A DNA stretch of 64,000 nucleotides from Flocculibacter collagenilyticus (GTDB lineage Bacteria; Pseudomonadota; Gammaproteobacteria; Enterobacterales; Alteromonadaceae). Under the pieces are notes generated by a model. It was not told the origin of the DNA and made no database searches. It saw only the letters and a program-made list of their open reading frames with translations. A program made the translations under genes and the position numbers. Shown here piece by piece: positions 20,001 to 26,693 of the stretch. Position 1 is the first letter of the stretch; every line of letters starts with the position of its first letter. The DNA lies in NCBI RefSeq assembly GCF_016469335.1, contig NZ_CP059888.1, positions 310,001 through 374,000 of the forward strand. Direction: 5' to 3'.

Positions 20001-20974
20001 CAGTACTTAGAAAACTCGGTTACGGCGACCCTATCGCCTATATCAACAAGATAGACTGGCAAGACTTAGGCAAACAAAGCAGCCAACTGATTAAAGAAAA
20101 AATCACCACCGTGGCCGATGCGTTAAACGAAATCTTAAACACCGCCTTCATCCGCTGGTCATTACCAAGAGAAGTGGTTGAGAACTTTACCCACACCGAA
20201 CAAGCCCTGCGTAATTTGTTACCGAAAATCGACCAAGGTATTAACCGCGCTACCAGCCAGATTGAAGGGAAAGTCAATCAAGCGATACAGAAGTATGAAG
20301 GGGAATTACCGCATCGAGGCAAGACGAATGAGCCGAAGAGGGTAAGAACGGATGAGATATTTCCTCCAAAAGGAGATAAAGTTAAAACGGCTAGGTTAGT
20401 ATTAATGAAGAAGTATAAGCCACCATGTTTTACGCCGGGTGTTGATTTAGCAAAAAACTTTAAAGGTGGGAAGAAAGCCTTAGAAAAGGAGTTTTATAAA
20501 CAGTTAAAAGCCCAACAGAACGGAATAAATAAAATGACGGTTTCCGAGTACTTAACAAACCGAGAAACACTAAATCGCTTAACTGAAAAGTATGGACACA
20601 AAGAAGCTAGAAAATTATTAACAAATAACGGTGCAGCTCAGACGTCTGCGAGAAAACTACTCGAAAAAGAGATCTATTCATCAATGCTCGATAGCCTAGA
20701 GGCAAAAGGCACCAACCTGAAGGAAGCTAAACGTCTAGCAAAAGAAAAATCTAAAGAGCAAATGTCACAACTTGCCGCACTGCACGATCCAGACTTGATT
20801 GCTGGAGGGCATGATAAAATAAGTAAGTTAGGAAACAAGAATGTCAACTCTTCACTGGGATCACAATGGGCAAAAAATAATAGGGTAGAAAGTATGGACT
20901 CAGCTGCTATGGCTGCATATAAATCTCAGGGGGCAAATGCAATGATGAATATAGAATTAGAAAGGTGTAAATAA
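17087..20974 (+). CDS. vgrG: Evolved VgrG spike with C-terminal Ntox15 (Tde1-like) DNase toxin
   Basis: 1295-residue T6SS spike carrying its own effector. Residues 1-400 are the gp27-like VgrG part (FRYCVWIEVPQ, MESNYQLFQRIVAQYGLLYWFE). Residues 408-530 are the gp5 OB fold, and about 540-740 the gp5 needle repeats. A transthyretin-like segment follows at about 762-835, then the hydrophobic pre-toxin region common in polymorphic toxins (about 900-960). From residue 1107 to the end lies an Ntox15 domain: CFTPGVDL, EFYKQLKAQQNGINKMTVSEYLTNR, then H1233-DP-D1236 in the HxxD motif and NVNSSLGSQW. Ntox15 in Agrobacterium Tde1 is a DNase. Base composition turns AT-rich near 20290, marking a swapped toxin module. 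No other T6SS core gene is in the window. Confidence 0.9.
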   Translation: MTKDLSRTRIALHCLDSRLSVMHVAGEEQLNGAFRYCVWIEVPQTVDCFSILGQSVVLEFIAPDGHSRMLAGAVCEVEARGGFMLSNSSTHHVPVPYRRFAITLTSRLEALQGTEHSRVFVDTDVATLLTCLASEAGYHPSQIDWRLSQSLPGCPQFVQAMESNYQLFQRIVAQYGLLYWFETQHQQEILVISDGNLRSPYLSRTAIAVYSSYGFDRAGLQLDKSSELHGDASTNTNTGTNTSNQTQGRARLPFVGFNSIEERCRYTANRVTTTTLSHPPLRHGSHPDNDTAAARANAARAGQGKHLAHYEPVAETVSVAASFATHQTLAQQALATTLTLTGNVPDIFAGCSFTLDDRSRLNASGDYLCIKVSHTSQQPADESRQDGLSKHSCTVICIPRSTPYKSTMPRPTDKPMLFSARVESPSQYAQLTAQGDYITRLAFDDTARAVGQGGRPLKKLAMYACANQPHATGWHFPLVNDSQVLVGCMNNDPNQSYIVGFCMNEAQPSVVTSATPHHNRLTSSAGHQLLFDDSPTAPQILLHTLGVTPEQSAQHIVLNGSTQPMLEWVSRFGSVNLYAGTDLCLHAEEADVRYVVHGNQCIDVTGKVSQTTAKDSMHYQAATTLDTHTGSQTHTANADISWLSGRSVNAHANSDIAINTPNGAINLSVPQGSTVLQVDGNITIKGTGQGEMRLHNQGGEIKLDSQGNVSLIGKDMLTLNGAMITLDGPVDYQISGPETASAPSTVSPSTIPRVPPLTLNDDTVADVTPNDIQLAYQYQDGEPVQHAPYILTVSDGTQVSGQLDGQGQATIPNMPLGQYLIQLGEDTRDYQLKDAHTIPNPLYGKITPTQAVKMVEQGDTSLLDQAGQLGAQAGDWLWGTLQGDFNEHPSTSQIVVGSLISMIPVVDQIMDCRDVCANAMLLTDDNDANDTDGWIALTLTGIGFVPVVGSAVKGVGKVIVKNIDNAIANAAAVLRKLGYGDPIAYINKIDWQDLGKQSSQLIKEKITTVADALNEILNTAFIRWSLPREVVENFTHTEQALRNLLPKIDQGINRATSQIEGKVNQAIQKYEGELPHRGKTNEPKRVRTDEIFPPKGDKVKTARLVLMKKYKPPCFTPGVDLAKNFKGGKKALEKEFYKQLKAQQNGINKMTVSEYLTNRETLNRLTEKYGHKEARKLLTNNGAAQTSARKLLEKEIYSSMLDSLEAKGTNLKEAKRLAKEKSKEQMSQLAALHDPDLIAGGHDKISKLGNKNVNSSLGSQWAKNNRVESMDSAAMAAYKSQGANAMMNIELERCK

Positions 20975-21651
20975 TGGCTATTACATTCGAGCTTGATGAA
21001 TACTTTGAGTGTTTTCTAGAAGAATTTGGAACACCAAATAAACATGTAGATGCTGAAGAATATATCTTTAAAAAATACAAAGGAAAATTACCAGATCGTT
21101 TACTCGCTTATTGGAAAGAATATGGCTTCTGTAGCTTTAAAAGCGGGCTGTTTTGGCTAGTCAACCCTGAACACTACGAAGACTCTTTAGAAGCTTGGTT
21201 AGGTGAAACAGAAATAGTAGAAAAAGACTCGTACTATGTAATAGCTCGAAGTGCATATGGTGACTTATATTTGTGGGGAGAAAAAACAGGGTTTAAGTAT
21301 GAGCTAATCCCAACCCAAGGTTGGGTTATAGAAAAAAAAGGAAATATACAAGATATTGAGGATAACAATGTCGAAAAGGCTATAAAAATGTTTTTTTACA
21401 AACAGGATCCAGAGTCTATCGATATAGAAAATTCGAATGGAGAGCTATTAGCTGAACAGTGCAAAGTTGCGCATGGAGAATTAAATTACGATGAAGTGTA
21501 TGCTTTTGAGCCAGCATTATTTCTTGGAGGAGCCCCCGAATTAGAAAATGTAAAGAAAGTTAATATATTTGCCCACTTAGCTGTGCTGGCTTCATTTGGG
21601 CAACTTGAGCTACTTGATAAAGATGCTCTAATTAATAAAGCTTTTGGTTAA
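20974..21651 (+). CDS. Tdi1-like T6SS immunity protein (GAD-like/DUF1851), copy 1
   Basis: 225 residues built like Tdi1: an N-terminal GAD-like region (YKGKLPDRLLAYWKEYGFCSF, NPEHYEDSLEAWL, DSYYVIARSAYGDLYLWGE) and a C-terminal DUF1851 region (YAFEPALFLGGAPELENVKKV). Such proteins bind and block Ntox15 DNase toxins. Its ATG shares a base with the vgrG stop (TAATG) and AAAGGTG provides a ribosome site inside the toxin reading frame, so toxin and antidote are co-translated. It is clearly paralogous to the next gene. AT-rich like the toxin tail. Confidence 0.87.
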   Translation: MAITFELDEYFECFLEEFGTPNKHVDAEEYIFKKYKGKLPDRLLAYWKEYGFCSFKSGLFWLVNPEHYEDSLEAWLGETEIVEKDSYYVIARSAYGDLYLWGEKTGFKYELIPTQGWVIEKKGNIQDIEDNNVEKAIKMFFYKQDPESIDIENSNGELLAEQCKVAHGELNYDEVYAFEPALFLGGAPELENVKKVNIFAHLAVLASFGQLELLDKDALINKAFG

Positions 21652-21667
21652 TTAAAAATTAGTTTTC

Positions 21668-22339
21668 ATGAATAAGGCATTTGATAATTTTTATAATTTC
21701 GCAGGCTTTGGGCCTGCGATAAAAAGTATCCCCCCTAGCCAAGCAATTTTAGATAAGTACAAAGGCAGGTTACCGGACAGGCTATTAGAGTACTGGCAAG
21801 AATATGGCTTTTGCGGTTGGGGTGATGGATTGCTTTGGACAGTAAATCCAGAAGATTATGAAGATATTTTGCAGGAATGGCTGCAAGGGACATCTTTTGA
21901 AGGGAACGATAATTATTATGTGATTGCTCGCGGCGCATTTGGAGAGTTGTTTATTTGGGGAGAAACTTCTGGTCAAAGTATTACTATTGAATCAAGTTAT
22001 GGAATGATTTTTCCAACAGATATGACTGAGAAAGTCATTGCTAGGGGTAAGGATTCTGTTTTGGATAGCTTTTTTGCAACCAAACGTAAAAAGTCACTTG
22101 AAAACCTTGATCTAGATGACACCCCCCTTTTTGAGCGTGCTGTAGAAAAGCTCGGAGAGTTATTCTCCGACGAAATGTATGGTTTTGAGCCTGCCCTTGC
22201 ACTAGGTGGTGAGCCTAAATTAGACAACTTAAAAAAAGTGCCTGTGCTTGAACATTTATCCTTTTTAGCTTCATTAGGTGAAAAGCGCGTAATGGCTGAC
22301 ATTGTCGCGATGTCAAATGCACTACCGCAGAGACTGTAA
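21668..22339 (+). CDS. Tdi1-like T6SS immunity protein (GAD-like/DUF1851), copy 2
   Basis: 223 residues, same two-region layout as the preceding gene: YKGRLPDRLLEYWQEYGFCGW, NPEDYEDILQEWLQ, NYYVIARGAFGELFIWGE, and YGFEPALALGGEPKLDNLKKV. By eye it is about half identical to copy 1. It starts 16 bp after copy 1. No ribosome site is evident before its ATG, so expression may depend on coupling to copy 1. It may protect against a different allele of the toxin, as extra immunity genes often do. Confidence 0.85.
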   Translation: MNKAFDNFYNFAGFGPAIKSIPPSQAILDKYKGRLPDRLLEYWQEYGFCGWGDGLLWTVNPEDYEDILQEWLQGTSFEGNDNYYVIARGAFGELFIWGETSGQSITIESSYGMIFPTDMTEKVIARGKDSVLDSFFATKRKKSLENLDLDDTPLFERAVEKLGELFSDEMYGFEPALALGGEPKLDNLKKVPVLEHLSFLASLGEKRVMADIVAMSNALPQRL

Positions 22340-22417
22340 CGAAATCTGTGTAACTAGCTAGCTATCAATCAACCCTGTGAGGATTTAAGATAGCTAGTTA
22401 CACAAAGTCTGTTACAG
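22334..22417. repeat. Long imperfect inverted repeat after the T6SS immunity genes
   Basis: Arm TGTGTAAC...GCTATC (22347-22366) pairs with 22389-22404 over 16 bp, with a 4-base bulge caused by a doubled AGCT. An outer pair CTGTAAC (22334-22340) and GTTACAG (22411-22417) extends it beyond a 6-base mismatch. The left outer arm lies over the last codons of immunity copy 2. No T run follows, so it may be a structure marking the island edge rather than a terminator. Confidence 0.6.
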
Positions 22418-22436
22418 GATCTTGAATCAACCAAAT

Positions 22437-22457
22437 AAAGCCATGATGGCTTTTGTT
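22437..22457. terminator. Bidirectional terminator between immunity copy 2 and the enolase-family gene
   Basis: AAAGCCA (22437-22443), loop TGA, TGGCTTT (22447-22453), then TTGTT on the plus strand. Read on the minus strand the same hairpin is followed by ATTTGGTT after its own TTT. It lies just past the stop codons of two converging genes. Confidence 0.65.
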
Positions 22458-22463
22458 AAGATC

Positions 22464-23639
22464 TTACTTCACTTCTAAACGCGTTGATTTCATGACAACG
22501 TCATCATTTAGCTCGATCCCTAAGCCAGGCTTATCGGATACTGTAAAGAACCCATTTTCAGGCTGTAAATCTTCAATACAAAGCTCTCTATTCCACTCTT
22601 TTGTTGCGTAGGTATGATGTTCGTGGATAAGGAAGTTAGGAATAGCGGTTTCAAGGTGAAGAGCAGCAGCTGTTGCTACAGGGCCGCCACATACATGCGC
22701 CTGAATACGTACGTCATATATATCAGCGTAATCGCACACTTTTTTGGTTTCAGTAAAGCCACCACATAAACCGATATCGGGTTGCAGCACATCCACACTT
22801 TGTTCTTCTAAGTATGGGCGAACACCCCAGCGATTATACAAACGTTCACCGCCAGCGATGGGAGCATTTACTCGATCTGACACTTTTTTATGTAGTTTAG
22901 AGTTTAGGTAGTTAACCGGCTCTTCATAATACAAGCAGTTGAATTCTTCGACCAGTTCGCCTAATTGAACGGCTGTGGTTGCGCCAGGTAAGCTGTGACA
23001 CTCAAAAATAATATCCATATTTTCACCGCCAGCATCGCGCATGGCTTGAAGTCGAGCGCGGAACAAATTCATTTCATCGCGCGTAAATAGTTTAGTGCGA
23101 TCAAAATGAGTATTGCCGTCTTTATCGTAAACAATTGGGTCAACTTTTACCGCGTCATAACCTTCTGCAATGGCTTTTTCGGTTGCAGTGCCGTAGTCGT
23201 CAGGGTTGAATAACTTGGTAACTTCCTTATCCCAGTCAAACTGTAATTGGCTGGCATAGGTGCGCAGCTTATCATTATGTTTGCCACCAAGTAGCAGATA
23301 AACGGGTAGATTCAATGCTTTGCCTTTAATATCCCACAGTGCGGTATCAATAGCGCTCATTGCAGAATAAATCACTGGGCCGCCACCTAACCCCCAAAAA
23401 CTTTCACGTAGCATGCGCGACCACAATAGTTCGGTTTGGAATGGATCCCAACCAATGAGCATTTCTTCAGCAAATTCCTTAATCATATGCGCTGCTGCGC
23501 TGTGTCCTAAGTCGTATGCTAAGCCGGCTTCACCCACACCTGTAATACCTTCGTCAGTATGAATGCGCACAAATACAGGTGTCCAAACAGGACGCTTTGG
23601 GCAATGAATATCAAAAATTTCTACGCGAGTAATTTTCAT
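22464..23639 (-). CDS. Enolase-superfamily acid-sugar dehydratase (mandelate racemase/RspA-like)
   Basis: 391 residues with the full enolase-superfamily layout: an N-terminal capping domain, then a beta barrel with metal ligands E213 (IIFECHS), E239 (YYEEP) and E265 (AGGERL). His215 two residues after the first ligand and His315 in AHVCGG are the likely acid/base pair. The 26-26 spacing of ligands and 100 between histidines are, as I recall, those of D-galactonate dehydratase. RspA and mannonate dehydratases are relatives. It probably dehydrates a hexonate or similar acid to a 2-keto-3-deoxy acid. The class II aldolase upstream in the same operon fits such a pathway. Confidence 0.82.
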   Translation of the reverse strand: MKITRVEIFDIHCPKRPVWTPVFVRIHTDEGITGVGEAGLAYDLGHSAAAHMIKEFAEEMLIGWDPFQTELLWSRMLRESFWGLGGGPVIYSAMSAIDTALWDIKGKALNLPVYLLLGGKHNDKLRTYASQLQFDWDKEVTKLFNPDDYGTATEKAIAEGYDAVKVDPIVYDKDGNTHFDRTKLFTRDEMNLFRARLQAMRDAGGENMDIIFECHSLPGATTAVQLGELVEEFNCLYYEEPVNYLNSKLHKKVSDRVNAPIAGGERLYNRWGVRPYLEEQSVDVLQPDIGLCGGFTETKKVCDYADIYDVRIQAHVCGGPVATAAALHLETAIPNFLIHEHHTYATKEWNRELCIEDLQPENGFFTVSDKPGLGIELNDDVVMKSTRLEVK

Positions 23640-23717
23640 TTAATTTTCCGCATGATTAATTTAAAAAGTAGAGAGATCGCAAACTATGTACGATCTTAGT
23701 GTAAAACAGTTGGTTTG

Positions 23718-24485
23718 TTAACTCGCAAAGCTTGGATCTAATTTATAGGCTTTGCGTAACATAGCTGGCCATGCTTTTTGTCCACCCGTTTTACCAGAGT
23801 GAACAACATTTGCCTGCTGATAAATGCCATCAAGAATTTGTTGTGGTACTTTGATGGTAGGTTGTCCGGATGACTGAATAAGCAGTTGGATTTCACAGGC
23901 GCGTTGTAGGTCATACATACGCATCAAGGCATCCCCGACCGTGGGACCACAGGTAAGTGCACCGTGATTATGTAATAACAAATGGTTGTTATTCCCTAAG
24001 TCTTGTTGCAAGCGTTGTTTTTCATCATCGTTTACAGCCAGTCCCTCATAACCGTGATAACTTAATGAGGACAATGAAAACATAGAATACTGTGATAAAG
24101 GCAATAGGCCATCTTGTTGCGTGGCTACAGCAATCGTGGCATTAGTGTGTAGATGCAACACGCAATGAGCATCTTCTCGAACTTCATGAATAGCACTGTG
24201 AATGGTAAAACCCGCTGGATTAATCTGAAACGGTGTTTCGTCAATAATATTACCGTGTAAATCTACCTTAACGAGGTTTGATGCAGTTACTTCATCAAAG
24301 GCAACGCCAAAAGGATTAACCAAGTAGTGATCGGTGTTCGGTAAACGCGCCGAGATGTGCGTATAAATTAAGTCATCCCAGCCAAAATGTGCAACTAAAC
24401 GATAACAAGCGGCTAAGTCGATGCGTAGCTGCCACTCTTGCTCTGAAACAACATCTTTAGTATTCAGTTTAGGTAGATCAAACAT
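23718..24485 (-). CDS. Class II aldolase/adducin family protein
   Basis: 255 residues of the class II aldolase/adducin fold. Zinc ligands are visible at H111 and H113 (HLHTNATIAVA), with a further His in HNHGALTCG (172-174). DDLIYTHISAR and NPFGVAFDEVTASNLVKVD match aldolase-like decarboxylase or aldolase members. The exact substrate is open; a sugar-acid or 2-keto acid is inferred from the adjacent dehydratase. I start at the ATG at 24485, which has GGAG six bases upstream, and not at the longer 24515 frame. The pair is divergent from an AraC regulator that probably controls it. Confidence 0.82.
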   Translation of the reverse strand: MFDLPKLNTKDVVSEQEWQLRIDLAACYRLVAHFGWDDLIYTHISARLPNTDHYLVNPFGVAFDEVTASNLVKVDLHGNIIDETPFQINPAGFTIHSAIHEVREDAHCVLHLHTNATIAVATQQDGLLPLSQYSMFSLSSLSYHGYEGLAVNDDEKQRLQQDLGNNNHLLLHNHGALTCGPTVGDALMRMYDLQRACEIQLLIQSSGQPTIKVPQQILDGIYQQANVVHSGKTGGQKAWPAMLRKAYKLDPSFAS

Positions 24486-25005
24486 AATAGCTCCAAGCAA
24501 TACGGTAAAGAGCATTCGCCCTTAAATTATAGGCAAACGATACCCGCTATTTTATGTTTGTAAAGCATGATAGGTAAATTAAGTTAATAACAAATGATAT
24601 TGCTAAACGTGTATTAGTGTAGGTGGTCTTGTTCGATGGCGCCTTTATATGCCATAAAAAAGACGAGAGGTTCATACAACAGGTGACCTTGGTTGGGTTT
24701 CTTGTTGATATATTGATGAACGCTCTCGCCCACTATGTGCACACAAAATGTTATTTCACGCTGCAAATGCATTTTACCGGCGTGTAGAAAGGTTGTTATG
24801 TGAGTAACTGCTTACATACTCGTTTATTATTGCCCTCTCTTAACAAGGGCTTCACTATAATCAACTCGTCGCGGTATTAATGGTCTTTAGGGGACAAGTT
24901 TTATTCAAATTAGGACATATATTAATCCTGCTTGATGGTGCATACTTAGTTATATAAAGCGAAGAAACATGCAGCTTGAAGTAGAGTAAGAGTGTAATTA
25001 ATTCA
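24486..25005. promoter_or_regulatory. Divergent 520-bp region between the aldolase and the AraC-family regulator
   Basis: It should contain the promoters and AraC-type half-sites for the two divergent units. An imperfect inverted repeat, CGAGAGGTTCAT (24664-24675) against ATGAACGCTCTCG (24716-24728), is the most visible structure. It lies inside a possible small minus-strand reading frame listed separately. No promoter hexamers stand out. Confidence 0.35.
24614..24772 (-). CDS. Possible 52-residue small protein or gene remnant
   Basis: A minus-strand frame runs from ATG at 24772 to TAA at 24614 and would encode MHLQREITFCVHIVGESVHQ and then a Lys/Pro/Tyr-rich stretch ending AIEQDHLH. The composition is protein-like, but no ribosome site precedes it and I recognise no family. 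It could be the tail of a decayed gene or chance. It lies between the divergent aldolase and AraC genes. Confidence 0.25.
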   Translation of the reverse strand: MHLQREITFCVHIVGESVHQYINKKPNQGHLLYEPLVFFMAYKGAIEQDHLH

Positions 25006-26091
25006 GTGAATCCAATACTAATTGACAAAAAATCTAAGCAAAACAGTGCGTTTCAACAAACTACACTGGTGAGTTGGCTGTTATTAATTATCCGTGGCTT
25101 AGAGCAGGAACAGGTTGATGTTAGCTCGTTATTGGCCGAAATTGACTTAGATTATGATCAGTTAATTAATACAGCAACAGATCGAATTGGTGTAGTGAAG
25201 CTGCAATCGTTATGTTGCCGAGCCATGGCGGTAGCAAAAGATGATCAATTTATCTTCAATATGGTGAAACTATTTAAGCCTCAGCATATTCAAGGGCTGG
25301 GGTTTGCGCTGTATGCAAGCCACACCATGGCTGACTTTTTATCATGCTTAGTAAAATACCACCCGTTAATGACCGACTCTTTAGCTGTAACACTCCAAGA
25401 AGAGCAACATCACTGCGCAGTATGTTTTCATCCGCAAAATGCGTTTAGCCAGTATGTACCCGAGTTTGATATTGCATTAATTGTGCTTCACAAAATGATT
25501 AGTGATGTTAGCTTAGGAGAAGTGACGCCTTATAAAATTGAGCTTATTAGAAGTGTGCCGGCTAATACACAGCGGTATGCGAGATATTTTAACGGGCGCA
25601 TTGAATATGGCAGACCAGTATTGAAATATTGGTTATGCAATGAGGCGTTATCGAAGCCGCTATTGTTTGGTTGTTCTAAACTCGCCAAAACTAACGAGCA
25701 AGTTGCCCAACAGGCAATGGAAAAAATGTATGCGCCCAATTTTGTTAATCGGGTGCTGTACGAGTTTCAGGGCTTTGAAGTGGCGTGTGATATTAATCAA
25801 GCAACGATTGCCGCAGAATTATGTTTGTCTGAACGTACATTACGTCGAAAGCTGCAAGAGCAGGGTTGGACATTCCGTGGTTTATTAGATCAGTATAAGC
25901 AGCAAAAATCGTTAGAATATTTAAAACGCGATAATTTAACGCTCAACGACATTGCATTTCGACTAGGCTTTTCGGACCAAAGTAATTTTAGTCGCGCCTT
26001 TTTACGTTGGTTTAGTTGTACACCGACTGATTATATAAAGCGGCGTCAACATAATGTTCACTCAAAAAATAATAAAAATACTGAGGACTAA
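25006..26091 (+). CDS. AraC-family transcriptional regulator (Arabinose_bd-type sensor)
   Basis: 361 residues. The N-terminal two thirds resemble the OruR/ArgR-type sensor domain (ARABINOSE_BD class; HIQGLGFALYASHTMADFLSCLVKY, VTPYKIELIRSVP). The C-terminal double helix-turn-helix is clear: ATIAAELCLSERTLRRKLQEQG and LTLNDIAFRLGFSDQSNFSRAF, then FSCTPTDYIKRR. It probably activates the divergent dehydratase-aldolase operon in response to its substrate. It begins at a GTG with a weak AAGAG site further upstream, so the start is less certain. The DUF1579 gene follows after 2 bp. Confidence 0.9.
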   Translation: MNPILIDKKSKQNSAFQQTTLVSWLLLIIRGLEQEQVDVSSLLAEIDLDYDQLINTATDRIGVVKLQSLCCRAMAVAKDDQFIFNMVKLFKPQHIQGLGFALYASHTMADFLSCLVKYHPLMTDSLAVTLQEEQHHCAVCFHPQNAFSQYVPEFDIALIVLHKMISDVSLGEVTPYKIELIRSVPANTQRYARYFNGRIEYGRPVLKYWLCNEALSKPLLFGCSKLAKTNEQVAQQAMEKMYAPNFVNRVLYEFQGFEVACDINQATIAAELCLSERTLRRKLQEQGWTFRGLLDQYKQQKSLEYLKRDNLTLNDIAFRLGFSDQSNFSRAFLRWFSCTPTDYIKRRQHNVHSKNNKNTED

Positions 26092-26093
26092 TA

Positions 26094-26693
26094 ATGAAAC
26101 ACTATATAAAAATACTCTGCTTAGGAGTAGCGGTGATGGCTTCAGATGTAGCGGCGCAAAATAAAGCATGCCAAACACCTGAATATCAAGCGTTTGATTT
26201 TTGGCTAGGTAAGTGGAGCGTGAGTAATACTCTGCAAAGTAACAAGTCTTTACCTCCCGCGAGTAACAATATAAGTAAAATTTTAAATGGCTGTGTCATT
26301 TTAGAAGAATACAGCACCGCTCAGGGCTATAAAGGCAAAAGTTTAAATATTTATGACTTACAAACGAAGCAATGGCACCAAACATGGACTGATAATACGG
26401 GATTGTTATTACAGCTTAGCGGCAATGCGACAAATAAAAAAATGGAATTAACCGGAAAAGGAGTGGCTGCCGATGGCGCGGTGCTGCACCATAAAATTAC
26501 ATGGACAGCAAACCAAGATGGGACGGTTCGTCAAGTTTGGGCACAGCGTAAGTTGCCAAAAAACTTAAATCAACAACCTGCACGCAACGATGAGCTTCAA
26601 GGAGAAGCAAGCCTGCCGTCAGAAACTTCATCTAACGATTTGCCTGCATGGCAGGTGGTATTTGATGGGGTCTACCAAAAAGCAGCGAGCTAG
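26094..26693 (+). CDS. DUF1579-like exported protein
   Basis: 199 residues with a signal peptide ending VAAQ near residue 22. The mature part starts with FDFWLGKWSVSN, a hallmark of DUF1579 and related lipocalin-like beta-barrel proteins, and continues with LNGCVILEEYSTAQGYKGKSLNIYD and WHQTWTDNTG. Function is unknown. It lies two bases behind the araC-type gene and is surely co-transcribed. Its stop shares the palindrome CTAG (26690-26693) with the stop of the converging mrcA gene. Confidence 0.8.
   Translation: MKHYIKILCLGVAVMASDVAAQNKACQTPEYQAFDFWLGKWSVSNTLQSNKSLPPASNNISKILNGCVILEEYSTAQGYKGKSLNIYDLQTKQWHQTWTDNTGLLLQLSGNATNKKMELTGKGVAADGAVLHHKITWTANQDGTVRQVWAQRKLPKNLNQQPARNDELQGEASLPSETSSNDLPAWQVVFDGVYQKAAS

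Noticed and set aside
17087-22339. A complete T6SS cluster
   Set aside because: Only the VgrG-effector and immunity genes are present; no tss genes, Hcp or PAAR gene lies in the window.
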